Positions 43,979 to 53,328 of a DNA stretch of 64,000 bases are shown here, piece by piece (the first letter of the stretch is position 1; every line of letters starts with the position of its first letter). Source of the stretch: Paracoccus sp. TOH (GTDB taxonomy: Bacteria; Pseudomonadota; Alphaproteobacteria; Rhodobacterales; Rhodobacteraceae); assembly GCF_030388245.1 (NCBI RefSeq), contig NZ_CP098361.1, positions 186,001-250,000 of the forward strand, given 5' to 3'. The notes under the pieces were generated by a model that was not told the DNA's origin, ran no database searches, and saw only the letters and a program-made list of their open reading frames with translations. The translations under genes and the position numbers were made by a program.

Positions 43979-45121
43979 CTAATTCCCGCCATAGATCTGG
44001 TCGAAGCTGCCGCCGTCGCCGAAATGCTCGGGCTGGGCCTGCTTCCAGCCGCCGAAATCGGCGATGGTCACCAGGTCGAGCTTGGAAAAGCGGGCCACGT
44101 CGTCCGGATCGGCGGCGCTGGCGTCCCAGGCGCGGTAATAATGCTTGAAGGCCAGCGCCTGGCCCTCGGGACTGTAAAGAAAGCCCAGATAGGCATCGGC
44201 CAGCGCCTTCTGCTCGTCATCGGCGATGTTCTTGTCGACCACCGCGACCGGCGGCTCGGCCAGGATCGAGACCGAGGGCACCACGATGTCGAACCGGTCC
44301 TCGCCCAGCTCGTTCAGCGCCAGATAGGCCTCGTTCTCCCAGGCCAGCAGCACGTCGCCGATCTCGCGCTGGGTGAAGGTCGTGGTCGCGCCGCGCGCGC
44401 CGCTGTCCAGCACCGGGACATGCTTGAACAGCTCGGCCACGAAACCCTTGGGATCCTGACCGTGCTTCTGCGCCCAGGCCCAGGCGGCCAGATAGTTCCA
44501 GCGCGCCCCGCCCGAGGTCTTGGGATTGGGGGTGATGACCTCGACGCCGTCCTTGACCAGGTCGCCCCAGTCCCGGATGCCTTTGGGATTGCCCTCGCGC
44601 ACCAGAAAGACGATGGTCGAGGTATAGGGGGCGCTGTTATGCGGCAGGCGCGCCTGCCAATCCTCGGGCAGCAGCCCCCGGGCGGCGATCTGGTCGATAT
44701 CCGAAGCCAGCGCCAGCGTCACCACCTGCGCCTTGAGCCCGTCGATCACCGACCGCGCCTGCGCGCCCGAGCCGCCATGCGAGGTCTCGATCTGCGGCGC
44801 CGGATGGCCATCGGCTTGCCATTGCGCGGCAAAGGCGGCGTTGACCTCGCGGTAAAGCTCGCGGGTCGGGTCGTAGCTGACGTTCAGCAGCGCGTTCTCG
44901 GCATGGGCCTGGGCGGCAAGGCCCAGTCCCAGCATCGCCGCCGCCGCCGTCATCGCACGGCGCAGCGAAAAGCCCAGGCAACGATCCCGGAAGCCCATAC
45001 GCAGCGGATGGCCGGTCAGGCGCTTGGTGCCGTCCTCGACCGTCAGGCGGCCGTCGAGATGGCGGCGAATCACACGGCCATGGGCCAGTTGGCTGTCGGT
45101 CACGCGGATGGTGCGGATCAT
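43979..45121 (-). CDS. sbp: Sulfate/thiosulfate periplasmic binding protein with N-terminal extension
   Basis: A binding protein of about 380 residues. The mature part has family landmarks [53 protein letters not shown] and [18 protein letters not shown] signal-like stretch ([23 protein letters not shown]) is preceded by about 50 extra residues if translation starts at 45121, where GGAGGAAGAGG gives a strong ribosome site. An internal ATG ([10 protein letters not shown]) would give a normal signal peptide. First gene of the cys importer operon. Confidence 0.92.
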   Translation of the reverse strand: MIRTIRVTDSQLAHGRVIRRHLDGRLTVEDGTKRLTGHPLRMGFRDRCLGFSLRRAMTAAAAMLGLGLAAQAHAENALLNVSYDPTRELYREVNAAFAAQWQADGHPAPQIETSHGGSGAQARSVIDGLKAQVVTLALASDIDQIAARGLLPEDWQARLPHNSAPYTSTIVFLVREGNPKGIRDWGDLVKDGVEVITPNPKTSGGARWNYLAAWAWAQKHGQDPKGFVAELFKHVPVLDSGARGATTTFTQREIGDVLLAWENEAYLALNELGEDRFDIVVPSVSILAEPPVAVVDKNIADDEQKALADAYLGFLYSPEGQALAFKHYYRAWDASAADPDDVARFSKLDLVTIADFGGWKQAQPEHFGDGGSFDQIYGGN

Positions 45122-45183
45122 GATGCCTCTTCCTCCTTGATTGCCTTGCAAGGCGTCTCATGTCCAAAATTACGACAGAGATT

Positions 45184-45238
45184 ATCGTTTATTTCAAGAA
45201 AAAAGACGTGTTCATCTATCGTTTTTAATTTAACGATA
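45184..45238 (-). promoter_or_regulatory. Candidate operator region of the sulfate importer operon
   Basis: An AT-rich stretch in the 0.4-kb gap upstream of sbp. It holds a perfect inverted repeat TATCGTT (45217-45223), 8-bp spacer, AACGATA (45232-45238), and a further ATCGTT at 45184-45189. The symmetry is compatible with a LysR-type regulator such as CysB/Cbl, though the regulator is not encoded here. The GC-rich rest of the gap (45241-45413) contains no gene that I can support. Confidence 0.5.
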
Positions 45239-45413
45239 AATCAGTGGCTTGCTTCTAAAATTTCTCAAGCCCGGCCCGCCGGCCCGGGTTCGCCCCACCC
45301 CGTTCCGCGGTTCATCACGGCATTTTCCGGCAAGATGCGGCCTCCCCGGCCGCGACGGCCCGACAAGCGTCGCGGACCGGCAGAACCCGCCAACCGGCCC
45401 AGCGCCGGCCGCT

Positions 45414-45434
45414 TTCACCGTTTCCCAAATACCC
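45414..45434 (-). repeat. 21-nt post-stop element, copy e (downstream of zapA)
   Basis: On the minus strand it begins GGGTATTTGGGAAACGGTGA, identical to copy c, 84 nt after the zapA stop. A degenerate second copy (GAATATTTGAGGCACGCAGTG on the minus strand, 45482-45502) lies between it and zapA. Confidence 0.68.
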
Positions 45435-45518
45435 ATGCCAAGGCCGCCGGACGCGGCACGGCCGCCCGGCGGATCACTGCGTGCCTCAAATATTCAGGCG
45501 AGGGCATCGGCCGGGCGT

Positions 45519-45881
45519 TCAGCCCGCCAGCTGGTCCTCGGCCTTCTGCGCCAGCGCCTCGGCCCGGGCGGCCAGCTCGGCCATGCCCTCGACCAGGCTT
45601 TCGGGCACCACCGGCACCTCGACGCGCTGCGGATTGGTCTTGAGCCGCGCCAGCTCGCGCTCGGCCGAGGCGGCGCGATCCTCCAGCGCCGCGGTGCGGT
45701 CGGCCAGCATCAGCCCGGCCAGCAGCAAGAGCCGCGGCTCGGGCATCCGACCGGCCTGCTCCAGGATCACCTGCGCCTCGGCATCGAGCAGCGCGGCGGC
45801 GCGCTTCAGCAGCCGCTCCTCGCCCTCCTGGCAGGCCAGCGTATAGGACTTGTGTCCGATCGGGAAATCGACTTCGGCCAT
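45519..45881 (-). CDS. zapA: Cell division protein ZapA
   Basis: A cytoplasmic protein of 120 residues that bundles FtsZ filaments. The N-terminal globular part (VDFPIGHKSYTLACQEGEERLLKRAAALLD) is followed by a coiled coil (about 60-115, rich in Glu/Ala/Leu), the ZapA layout. It is 3 bp after the coiled-coil gene, so the two are cotranscribed. Confidence 0.9.
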   Translation of the reverse strand: MAEVDFPIGHKSYTLACQEGEERLLKRAAALLDAEAQVILEQAGRMPEPRLLLLAGLMLADRTAALEDRAASAERELARLKTNPQRVEVPVVPESLVEGMAELAARAEALAQKAEDQLAG

Positions 45882-45884
45882 GGA

Positions 45885-46454
45885 TCAGCCCCTTTCCTCG
45901 TCCAGATCCGCATTCTCGTCCTCGAACCCGGCGCCTTCGTCCGGGGCGGCGGCTTCGGCCGCACCCGCCGGCTGCGCGCCGGCAGCGGCGGGCGCGGTCA
46001 GCCGGTCCAGCGTGTCGATGATGTCGCCCATCTGCGCCAGCTCGGCCGCGCGGGCGGCGCGCAGCGATTCGATCTCGGCCTCCAGCGCGCGGCGGATCTC
46101 GTCACCCGGCGGCCCGGCGCCGTCGATCAGCGCCCGGTTCGCTTCGGCCAGCGCCTCGTTGGCGGCGGCGAGGCGCGCGGCCTCCTGCCCGGCATCGACC
46201 AGCCGCCGATGCGCCTCGGCCAGCCGCGCCTCGCAGGCGGCCAGGGTTTCGGATTGCCGCTCGTGCAGCGCGGCCAGTTCCTGCGACAGGCGGCGGTTTT
46301 CGCCGCGGGTCTCGTGCAGCTGCGCCGCCAGCCCCTCCTCCGGCATGATGCCATCCGGGCCGCCGCGCCGCTCCGCCGCGCGGTCGATGAACTGGTCGAT
46401 GCGGTCCAGGGCGGCGATAAGCCGCTTTTCGCTGGCGTTCAGGTCGTCTCTCAT
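45885..46454 (-). CDS. Coiled-coil protein encoded with zapA
   Basis: A protein of 189 residues, mostly a long coiled coil (about 5-150) with heptad-like Leu/Ala and many Glu/Arg, then a Pro/Ala and acidic tail (DEGAGFEDENADLDEERG). No catalytic motif. Position directly before zapA suggests a division-related partner, much as ZapB or other coiled coils accompany ZapA, but this is inference from context. Confidence 0.75.
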   Translation of the reverse strand: MRDDLNASEKRLIAALDRIDQFIDRAAERRGGPDGIMPEEGLAAQLHETRGENRRLSQELAALHERQSETLAACEARLAEAHRRLVDAGQEAARLAAANEALAEANRALIDGAGPPGDEIRRALEAEIESLRAARAAELAQMGDIIDTLDRLTAPAAAGAQPAGAAEAAAPDEGAGFEDENADLDEERG

Positions 46455-46470
46455 CGGCCGGGATCCTTTC

Positions 46471-46518
46471 GGGTCGCATGTCCTTGCGGGTCGCCCTTAT
46501 GGGTCGCTTGTGGGTCGC
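46471..46518. repeat. Four short direct repeats GGGTCGC
   Basis: GGGTCGC occurs at 46471, 46488, 46501 and 46512 in the 190-bp divergent gap between the coiled-coil gene and hisB. They may be regulator half-sites or slippage-derived. The gap holds no gene. Confidence 0.4.
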
Positions 46519-46644
46519 TTGTCACTTTTTGGCATTGCCTCGGCCATATGACAAGGATGGGCGGGGTTTCCCGCCGCATCCCGTGCTTTTCAGCCGCCGG
46601 ATCGGGCCCTATAAGGCGGCAAGCCTGATGAGGAGAGACGCCAG

Positions 46645-47232
46645 ATGCGCCGCGCAAAGATCACCCGCGACACGGCCGAGACGCAGATCGAGGTCGAGCT
46701 GGACCTGGACGGCAGCGGCCGCTACGACAACCGCACCGGCGTCGGCTTCTTCGATCACATGCTGGACCAGCTGGCGCGGCATTCGCTGATCGACCTGACG
46801 GTGCGGGCCAGGGGCGACCTGCAGGTCGACGACCACCACACGGTCGAGGATACCGGCATCGCCATCGGCAAGGCGCTGGTCCAGGCGCTTGGCGACAAGA
46901 AGGGCATCCGGCGCTATGGTTCCTTCCACCTGGCCATGGACGATGCGCTGGTGCGCGCCGCGCTGGACCTGTCGGCCCGGCCGTTCCTGGTCTGGAACGT
47001 GGATTTCCCGGCGCAAAAGATCGGCGGCTTCGACACCGAGCTGGTGCGGGAATTCTTCCAGGCGCTCTCGACCCATGGCGGCATCACGCTGCATGTGGAC
47101 CGGCTGCACGGGCTGAATGCGCATCACATCGCCGAGGCGGCCTTCAAGGCGGTGGCCCGCGCCCTGCGCGAGGCGGTCGAGCCCGACCCGCGCATGGCCG
47201 GCGTGCTGCCCTCGACCAAGGGGGCGTTGTGA
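46645..47232 (+). CDS. hisB: Imidazoleglycerol-phosphate dehydratase
   Basis: A single-function enzyme of 195 residues for step six of histidine synthesis. The two metal-binding repeats are visible: [16 protein letters not shown] with [17 protein letters not shown], and [40 protein letters not shown] precedes the ATG. First gene of a his unit. Confidence 0.97.
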   Translation: MRRAKITRDTAETQIEVELDLDGSGRYDNRTGVGFFDHMLDQLARHSLIDLTVRARGDLQVDDHHTVEDTGIAIGKALVQALGDKKGIRRYGSFHLAMDDALVRAALDLSARPFLVWNVDFPAQKIGGFDTELVREFFQALSTHGGITLHVDRLHGLNAHHIAEAAFKAVARALREAVEPDPRMAGVLPSTKGAL

Positions 47233-47861
47233 TGCGGGTGGCGCTGGTCGATTACGACAGCGGCAACCTGCATTCGGCCGAGAAGGCCTTCGCGCTGATG
47301 GGGCGCGAGGCCGGGGCCGAGGTGGTGGTGACCTCCGACCCCGAGACGGTGGCCCGCGCCGAGCGCATCGTGCTGCCGGGCGACGGCGCCTTTCCGGCCT
47401 GCCGGGCGGCGCTGGACGCCGTCCCCGGCATGGTCGAGGCGCTGCGCGAGGCGGTTCTGGACCGCGCCGTGCCCTTCATGGGCATCTGCGTCGGCATGCA
47501 GATGCTGGCCGAGACCGGGCATGAATATCGCGATACGGCGGGTCTGGGCTGGATCGGCGGCGAGATCGACGCCATCGACGCCCCCGGCCTGAAGGTGCCG
47601 CATATGGGCTGGAACGACCTGCAGGTGCTGCGCCCGCATCCGCTGCTGGACGGCATCGCCACCGGCGATCACGCCTATTTCGTGCATGGCTGGCAGTTCC
47701 GCGTCGCCGATCCGGCGCATCTGCTGGCCACGGCGGATTACGGCGGGCCGGTGACGGCGGTGGTCGGGAAGGACAATATCGTCGGCACCCAGTTCCATCC
47801 CGAGAAGTCGCAGGCCGTCGGGCTGCGCATCATCGGCAATTTCCTGCGCTGGCGCCCCTGA
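47232..47861 (+). CDS. hisH: Imidazole glycerol phosphate synthase glutaminase subunit
   Basis: A class-I glutamine amidotransferase of 209 residues that supplies ammonia to HisF. The nucleophile Cys is in PFMGICVGMQML (about residue 83) and the His/Glu are in VGTQFHPEKSQ near the end. The ATG at 47232 overlaps the hisB stop (TGATG); a GTG one codon earlier is possible. Confidence 0.97.
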   Translation: MRVALVDYDSGNLHSAEKAFALMGREAGAEVVVTSDPETVARAERIVLPGDGAFPACRAALDAVPGMVEALREAVLDRAVPFMGICVGMQMLAETGHEYRDTAGLGWIGGEIDAIDAPGLKVPHMGWNDLQVLRPHPLLDGIATGDHAYFVHGWQFRVADPAHLLATADYGGPVTAVVGKDNIVGTQFHPEKSQAVGLRIIGNFLRWRP

Positions 47862-47872
47862 GCGGCGCGGGC

Positions 47873-47923
47873 GGGGGCTCTGCCCCCACGCCCGAGGCGC
47901 CCCTCGTCGGGGCGCATCGGGCG
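47873..47923 (+). terminator. Two hairpins after hisH
   Basis: GGGGGC-TCT-GCCCCC at 47873-47887, then a longer stem: CGCCCGA (47889-47895) and GCGCCCC (47897-47903) pair with GGGGCGC (47909-47915) and TCGGGCG (47917-47923), with one G/A mismatch and a 5-nt loop. They immediately precede a 21-nt post-stop element. Confidence 0.65.
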
Positions 47924-47931
47924 TTCCCCCG

Positions 47932-47952
47932 GAGTATTTGGAAAACGGTGAA
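47932..47952 (+). repeat. 21-nt post-stop element, copy f (downstream of hisH)
   Basis: Begins GAGTATTTGGAAAACGGTGA on the plus strand, 70 nt after the hisH stop and right behind a strong hairpin. It differs from the cysT copy at one base. Confidence 0.7.
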
Positions 47953-47963
47953 GGTCGGGGCCG

Positions 47964-48350
47964 CTATTTCACCTGCACCCAGCGCTGCGTCTTGCAGAAC
48001 ACCGCGATGCAGCCCGAGACGTTCAGCGTCTTGCCGCTGAGCTGCATCTTCGACTTGTAGATCTTGTCAGCGCCCGGATCCCAGATCGTGCCGCCCGAGA
48101 ACTTGCCACCGCCCTCGTCGGTCATGCCGGCGACGATGTTCTTGCCGGTATGGGGCGAGGCGATCTCCTTGCCGGCCTTGTCGAAGCTCTTGATCAGCTT
48201 GCCGCAATACTTGCCGCCGCAATCGTAGAACTGCACCATGCCGACATTGCCGTCGTCATTGGCCTGGGTCTGGAAGATGCCGCCGATGCCTTCGGCCTGG
48301 ACGGCGCTGCCCGCCAACGCGAGCGATGCGGCAAGAGCCAGTGTTCTCAT
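47964..48350 (-). CDS. DUF2147-family secreted protein
   Basis: A protein of 128 residues with a signal peptide (MRTLALAASLALAGSAVQAEG, cleavage near residue 19). The DUF2147 pattern is plain: GIFQTQANDDGNVGMVQFYDCGGKYCGKLI, GGTIWDPGADKIYKSKMQLSG and CIAVFCKTQRWVQ. Four Cys suggest disulfides in the periplasm. The function of the family is unknown. The gene lies antisense between hisH and hisA, splitting the his genes. Confidence 0.88.
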   Translation of the reverse strand: MRTLALAASLALAGSAVQAEGIGGIFQTQANDDGNVGMVQFYDCGGKYCGKLIKSFDKAGKEIASPHTGKNIVAGMTDEGGGKFSGGTIWDPGADKIYKSKMQLSGKTLNVSGCIAVFCKTQRWVQVK

Positions 48351-48520
48351 GGTGATTCCCCCTCCCCCGGGGTCTTGTTTGCGGGTGTGGTCCCGGGCGC
48401 AGGATGCGGGCGCCCGCCGCCGCCGATCAAGCCTGACGTGAGGTCGCGGCTTCGGGGGCCGGGGCTTTCGGATCGGCGCCGGCTGTGGCAAAGGGGCGCC
48501 ACGCTATCAGGAGAGATGCG

Positions 48521-49237
48521 ATGATCCTTTATCCCGCGATCGACCTCAAGGACGGCAATTGCGTGCGCCTGCTGCGCGGCGACATGGAGGCGGCGACCGT
48601 CTTCGGCTCGGACCCCGCCGCGCAGGCCCGCGCCTTTCAGGATGCCGGGGCGGAATGGCTGCATCTGGTCGACCTGAACGGCGCCTTTGCCGGCAAGCCG
48701 GTGAACGCCGCCGCGGTCGAGGCGATCCTGGCCGCCATCGCGGTGCCGGCCCAATTGGGCGGCGGCATCCGCGACATGGCGACCATCGAGGCCTGGCTGG
48801 AGCGCGGGCTGGCGCGGGTGATCCTGGGCACGGTGGCGGTCGAGCAGCCGGCGCTGGTGCATGAGGCGGCGATGGCCTTTCCGGGCAAGATCGCCGTCGG
48901 CATCGACGCCCGCGGCGGCCGGGTGGCGACGCGCGGCTGGGCCGAGGAAACCGACGTGATGGCCGTCGACCTGGCGCATCGCTTCGAGGATGCCGGCGTC
49001 GCCGCGATCATCTATACCGATATCGACCGCGACGGCGCCATGGCCGGCCCCAACATCGCCGCGACCGAGGCGCTGGCCCGGGCGGTGAACATTCCGGTCA
49101 TCGCCTCGGGCGGGGTTTCCTCGATGCAGGACCTGATGGCGCTGCGCGCCACCGGGGTCATCGCCGGCGCCATCTCGGGCCGGGCGCTTTACGACGGCGC
49201 CATCGACCTGAACGCGGCGCTGAAGGCGCTGGCCTGA
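48521..49237 (+). CDS. hisA: Phosphoribosylformimino-5-aminoimidazole carboxamide ribotide isomerase
   Basis: A TIM-barrel enzyme of 238 residues starting [17 protein letters not shown]. Catalytic Asp8 (PAIDLKDG) and the second-half Asp ([13 protein letters not shown]) are present, as are the two phosphate-binding loops ([26 protein letters not shown]). AGGAGA lies before the ATG. hisF follows after 26 bp. Confidence 0.97.
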   Translation: MILYPAIDLKDGNCVRLLRGDMEAATVFGSDPAAQARAFQDAGAEWLHLVDLNGAFAGKPVNAAAVEAILAAIAVPAQLGGGIRDMATIEAWLERGLARVILGTVAVEQPALVHEAAMAFPGKIAVGIDARGGRVATRGWAEETDVMAVDLAHRFEDAGVAAIIYTDIDRDGAMAGPNIAATEALARAVNIPVIASGGVSSMQDLMALRATGVIAGAISGRALYDGAIDLNAALKALA

Positions 49238-49263
49238 CGGCGCGGGGCGAGGTAACAAGGCGC

Positions 49264-50025
49264 ATGCTGAAGACCCGTGTGATCCCCTGCCTGGATGTCG
49301 CCGATGGCCGCGTGGTCAAGGGCGTGAATTTCGTCGATCTCGTCGATGCCGGCGATCCGGTCGAGGCGGCCCGCGCCTATGACGCGGCCGGCGCCGACGA
49401 GATCTGTTTCCTCGACATCCATGCCACGCATGAGAATCGCGGCACCATGTACGACCTGGTGACCCGCACCGCCGAGGCCTGTTTCGTGCCGCTGACCGTC
49501 GGCGGCGGGGTGCGCAGCCACCAGGACGTGCGGGCGCTGCTGCTGGCCGGCGCCGACAAGGTCAGCTTCAACTCGGCCGCCGTCGCCAACCCCGACGTGA
49601 TCGCCGAGGCCGCCGACCGTTTCGGCAGCCAGTGCATCGTCTGCGCCATCGACGCCAAGACCGTGGCGCCCGGCAGGTGGGAGATCTTCACCCATGGCGG
49701 CCGCAAGCCCACCGGCATCGACGCGGTGGAATTCGCCCGCACCGTCGCGGCCAAGGGCGCGGGCGAGATCCTTCTGACCAGCATGGACCGCGACGGCACC
49801 AAATCCGGCTTCAACATCCCGCTGACCCGCGCCGTCGCCGATGCGGTGAACGTGCCGGTCATCGCCTCGGGCGGGGTCGGCGCGCTGGAGCATCTGGCCG
49901 AGGGCGTGCTGGAAGGCCATGCCTCGGCGGTGCTGGCGGCCTCGATCTTCCATTTCGGCACCTTCACCGTGGCCGAGGCCAAGGCGCATCTGGCCGCCGC
50001 CGGCATCCCCGTGAGGCTGACATGA
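49264..50025 (+). CDS. hisF: Imidazole glycerol phosphate synthase cyclase subunit
   Basis: A TIM-barrel cyclase of 253 residues that works with HisH. Catalytic Asp11 ([14 protein letters not shown]) and Asp130 (CAIDAKTV region) are visible, with [14 protein letters not shown] and [11 protein letters not shown] forming the second phosphate site. The stop overlaps the hisE start. Confidence 0.98.
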   Translation: MLKTRVIPCLDVADGRVVKGVNFVDLVDAGDPVEAARAYDAAGADEICFLDIHATHENRGTMYDLVTRTAEACFVPLTVGGGVRSHQDVRALLLAGADKVSFNSAAVANPDVIAEAADRFGSQCIVCAIDAKTVAPGRWEIFTHGGRKPTGIDAVEFARTVAAKGAGEILLTSMDRDGTKSGFNIPLTRAVADAVNVPVIASGGVGALEHLAEGVLEGHASAVLAASIFHFGTFTVAEAKAHLAAAGIPVRLT

Positions 50026-50333
50026 GCGGCTTGCAACGGCTGGCCGAGACCATCGCGGCGCGCAAGGGCGCCGATCCCGAGACCAGCTGGACCGCCAATC
50101 TGCTGGCGAAGGGCCCCGAGAAATGCGCCGAGAAATTCGGCGAGGAGGCCGTCGAGGCGATCATCGAGGCGGTGAAGGGCGACCGCGCCCGGCTGATCTG
50201 CGAGGCCGCTGATACGCTCTATCACCTGCTGGTCATGCTGGCGGCGCGCGATGTGACGCTTTCCGAGGTGGAAAATGAACTCGACCGCCGCGAGGGGCGT
50301 TCGGGCATCGAGGAAAAAGCTGCACGAAAGTGA
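50022..50333 (+). CDS. hisE: Phosphoribosyl-ATP pyrophosphatase
   Basis: An all-alpha MazG-like hydrolase of 103 residues for step two of histidine synthesis. [21 protein letters not shown] and [19 protein letters not shown] supply the acidic metal-binding residues. ATGA overlap with hisF; its stop overlaps the next start. hisI is not fused or adjacent. Confidence 0.96.
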   Translation: MSGLQRLAETIAARKGADPETSWTANLLAKGPEKCAEKFGEEAVEAIIEAVKGDRARLICEAADTLYHLLVMLAARDVTLSEVENELDRREGRSGIEEKAARK

Positions 50334-50851
50334 CCCCGATGCTGGACATGCTGGCCGAGGAGTTTTCGCGACCGACCAGCCTGCCCATCGCGGTGGTGGT
50401 TCTGCGCCTGGTGATGGCGGTGCTGCTGGGCGGCGTCATCGGCTGGGAGCGCGAGGTCCATGCCCGCGCCGCCGGGCTGCGCACCCATATGCTGATCGCG
50501 CTGGCGGCGGCCTGCTTCACGCTGGTGGCGATGGAACTGACCGCGCTGGACACGGCCAATGACGAGCGGCAGCGCACCGATCCGTTGCGGCTGATCGAGG
50601 CGGTGACGGCGGGCGTGGCCTTTCTGGCCGCCGGCTCGATCGTCATCAACAAGGGCAATGTGCGCGGCATCACCACCGGCGCCTCGATGTGGCTTTGCGG
50701 CGCCATCGGGCTGTGCTGCGGGACCGGCGACCTGTGGCTGGCGCTGATCGCCACCGGAATGGCGATGGTGGTGCTGTATCTGATCCGGGTGCTGGTCACG
50801 CCGGTGGCACAAGAGGTGGCCGAGGAGGTCGGCAAGGTCGACCGGGACTAG
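50330..50851 (+). CDS. MgtC/SapB-family membrane protein
   Basis: A protein of 173 residues with four to five membrane segments. The MgtC signature is present: [22 protein letters not shown] (about residue 35) and [38 protein letters not shown]. Family members are tied to magnesium limitation and membrane potential. A GTG at 50330 overlaps the hisE stop; an ATG three codons on (50339) is the alternative. Confidence 0.88.
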   Translation: MTPMLDMLAEEFSRPTSLPIAVVVLRLVMAVLLGGVIGWEREVHARAAGLRTHMLIALAAACFTLVAMELTALDTANDERQRTDPLRLIEAVTAGVAFLAAGSIVINKGNVRGITTGASMWLCGAIGLCCGTGDLWLALIATGMAMVVLYLIRVLVTPVAQEVAEEVGKVDRD

Positions 50852-50857
50852 CCCCGG

Positions 50858-52063
50858 TCAACCCGATACCGGCACCACCTTGACCGCCCCGCCCTGCGCG
50901 GAAAGCGCGATCTCGCCCGCGGCAAGGCGCAGCGCGTCCTGGCCGAAAACCTCGGACCGCCAGCCCGACAGCGCCGGCAGGTCGCGGGCGCCCGAGGCGA
51001 TGGCATCGAGATCCGCCGCCGAGGCGATCAGCCGCGGCGCCACGCCGGCCGCGTCGGACTTGGCCTTCAGCAGCACCCGCAACAGGTCGGCCAGCGCCGC
51101 ATTGCCGGGCCGCCCCGGTTCCTCGGGCGCCGGTTTCGGCAGATCCCTGGCCTCCAACCCGGCCTTGACCGCGGCCAGGATGCCGCTGGCGATCTCGCCC
51201 CGCCGGGCATCGCGCAACAGCAGCCGCGACTTGCCCAGATCCGCCTCGGTCAGCGGCTTGGTCGAGGCCAGTTCGATCAGCGCATCGTCCTTGAACACCC
51301 GGGCGCGCGGAATGTCGCGGTCCTGGGCGAAGCTCTCGCGGAAGCGCGCCAGCTCGCGCACCACCGCCAGGAAGCGCGGCGAGCCCGAGCGGGTGCACAC
51401 CCGCGTCCAGGCCTCGTCCGGCCGGGTGATATAGGTCTCGGGGTTCAGCAGCACCGCGACCTCCTCCTCCAGCCAGGGGGCGCGGCCGGTCTTGTCGAGC
51501 TGCGCCGACAGGAACTCGTAGATCGCCCGCAGATGCGTCACGTCGGCCAGCGCATAGGCCGCCTGCGCCTCTGACAGCGGCCGGTGCGACCAGTCGGTGA
51601 AGCGCGAGGACTTGTCGAGCGGCTGGCGGGCGATCTTCTTGACCAGCGTCTCGTACCCCACCTGCTCGCCGAAGCCGCAGACCATGGCGGCGATCTGGGT
51701 GTCGAACAGCGGATCGGGAAAGACGCCGGCATCGTGGAAGAAGATTTCCAGATCCTGGCGCGCGGCGTGGAAGACCTTGACCGTCGCCTTGTGGCGGAAC
51801 AGGTCGTAAAGCGGCTCCAGCGACAGCCCTTCGGCCAGCGGGTCGATCAGCACCGCCGGCCCGCCCGCCGCCTTGCCCGAGGCCGGCGGCAGCGCCGCCT
51901 GGATCAGGCAGAGCTTGGAATAATAGGTCCGCTCGCGCAGGAATTCGGTATCGAGCGTGACATAGGGCTGGGCCTTGGCCAGTTCACAGAATTCGGCCAG
52001 TTCGGCCGTGGTGGCGATGGTGCGGATCTCGGTCTTGCGGTCGGTCTGTGCGTCGGCTGGCAT
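50858..52063 (-). CDS. rnd: Ribonuclease D
   Basis: A 3' to 5' exoribonuclease of 401 residues for tRNA maturation. The DEDD exonuclease residues are seen in YVTLDTEFLRERTYY (about residue 38), VFHAARQDLEIF and AQAAYALADVTHL. HRDC-type helical regions follow (about 215-380). It ends 6 bp from the convergent MgtC-like gene. Confidence 0.94.
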   Translation of the reverse strand: MPADAQTDRKTEIRTIATTAELAEFCELAKAQPYVTLDTEFLRERTYYSKLCLIQAALPPASGKAAGGPAVLIDPLAEGLSLEPLYDLFRHKATVKVFHAARQDLEIFFHDAGVFPDPLFDTQIAAMVCGFGEQVGYETLVKKIARQPLDKSSRFTDWSHRPLSEAQAAYALADVTHLRAIYEFLSAQLDKTGRAPWLEEEVAVLLNPETYITRPDEAWTRVCTRSGSPRFLAVVRELARFRESFAQDRDIPRARVFKDDALIELASTKPLTEADLGKSRLLLRDARRGEIASGILAAVKAGLEARDLPKPAPEEPGRPGNAALADLLRVLLKAKSDAAGVAPRLIASAADLDAIASGARDLPALSGWRSEVFGQDALRLAAGEIALSAQGGAVKVVPVSG

Positions 52064-52155
52064 AGGACTCTTTCAAGGGGCGGCGGGTCATCCGCCGGGC
52101 GATTCCCTTCGGGAATATCGAAGGTTCGCAGAAGTTCAAGGCATTACCCGGCGTT

Positions 52156-53286
52156 TTACAAAGGTTCTATGTCGCCCTGTGCCCGCATTGCCTCGAATTC
52201 GGCGACGAATCCGGCCAGTTGCCCGCGCGAGATCGCATCGCGCAGGCCCGCCATCAGCTCTTGGAAGTAATGCAGGTTGTGCCAGGTCAGCAACATGCCC
52301 GAGATCATCTCGCCGGCGCGGAAGACATGGTGCAGATAGGCGCGGCTGTAGCCGGTGCAGGCCGGGCAGCTGCAATGCGCGTCCAGCGGCCGCGGATCGT
52401 CGGCGTGCCGGGCGTTCTTGACGTTGACCTGGCCGCGCCGGGTCCAGGCCTGGCCGGTGCGGCCCGAGCGCGAGGGCAGCACGCAATCCATCATGTCGAC
52501 GCCGCGCAGCACCGCGCCGACGATGTCGTCGGGCTTGCCGACGCCCATCAGGTAGCGCGGCCGGTCCTCGGGCAGGAAGCCCGGGGCATAGTCGAGCACG
52601 CCGAACATCGCCTCCTGCCCCTCGCCGACGGCGAGGCCGCCGATGGCATAGCCCTCGAAGCCGATGGATTTCAGCGCCTCGGCCGATTCCTCGCGCAATT
52701 CGCGGGTGACGCCGCCCTGCATGATGCCGAACAGCGCGTGGCCCGGCCGGTCGCCGAAGGCGTCGCGCGAGCGCTGCGCCCAACGCATCGACATGCGCAT
52801 GGATTTCGCCACCACCTCCTCGGACGCGGGCAGCGCCGGGCATTCGTCGAAGGCCATGACGATGTCCGAGCCGAGCAGGCGCTGGATCTCCATGCTGGTT
52901 TCGGGCGACAGGACATGCTTGGAGCCGTCGATATGGCTGGAAAAGGTCACGCCCTCCTCGGTCAGCTTGCGCAGGCTGGACAGCGACATGACCTGGAAGC
53001 CGCCCGAATCGGTCAGGATCGGCCGCGGCCAGTTCATGAACCGGTGCAGGCCGCCCAGCCGGGCGATGCGCTCGGCGCCGGGGCGCAGCATCAGGTGATA
53101 GGTGTTGCCCAGCAGGATGTCGGCGCCGGTGGCGCGCACCGATTCGGGCAGCATGGCCTTGACGGTGGCGGCGGTGCCGACCGGCATGAAGGCGGGGGTG
53201 CGGATCTCGCCGCGCGGGGTCTGGATCACACCGCTGCGGGCGCGGCCGTCGGTGGCCTGGACGGAGAACTGGAATCTGTCGCTCAT
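52156..53286 (-). CDS. tgt: Queuine tRNA-ribosyltransferase
   Basis: A TIM-barrel enzyme of 376 residues (E. coli 375) that exchanges guanine-34 for preQ1 in tRNA. The catalytic Asp is in [13 protein letters not shown], the nucleophile region is DYAPGFL and [18 protein letters not shown], and the zinc ligands are in [16 protein letters not shown]. The start at 53286 (MSDRFQF) is standard; ATGs four and twelve codons upstream have no better ribosome site. The queuosine synthesis partners are not nearby. Confidence 0.97.
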   Translation of the reverse strand: MSDRFQFSVQATDGRARSGVIQTPRGEIRTPAFMPVGTAATVKAMLPESVRATGADILLGNTYHLMLRPGAERIARLGGLHRFMNWPRPILTDSGGFQVMSLSSLRKLTEEGVTFSSHIDGSKHVLSPETSMEIQRLLGSDIVMAFDECPALPASEEVVAKSMRMSMRWAQRSRDAFGDRPGHALFGIMQGGVTRELREESAEALKSIGFEGYAIGGLAVGEGQEAMFGVLDYAPGFLPEDRPRYLMGVGKPDDIVGAVLRGVDMMDCVLPSRSGRTGQAWTRRGQVNVKNARHADDPRPLDAHCSCPACTGYSRAYLHHVFRAGEMISGMLLTWHNLHYFQELMAGLRDAISRGQLAGFVAEFEAMRAQGDIEPL

Positions 53287-53328
53287 GCGCCGGCACATAG
53301 GCGCTTTGCGCGCCGGATGCAAAGCCGC

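Noticed and set aside
45241..45413. 6S RNA downstream of zapA
   Set aside because: In some alphaproteobacteria ssrS lies near zapA, but I could not trace the long bulged rod or a closing stem here.
45230..45436. Mini-genes starting MGIW at copies of the 21-nt element (also at 30750 and 57438)
   Set aside because: CAT before the element creates ATGGGTATTTGG, but the following residues differ in every case and no ribosome site precedes them. They look like side effects of the element.
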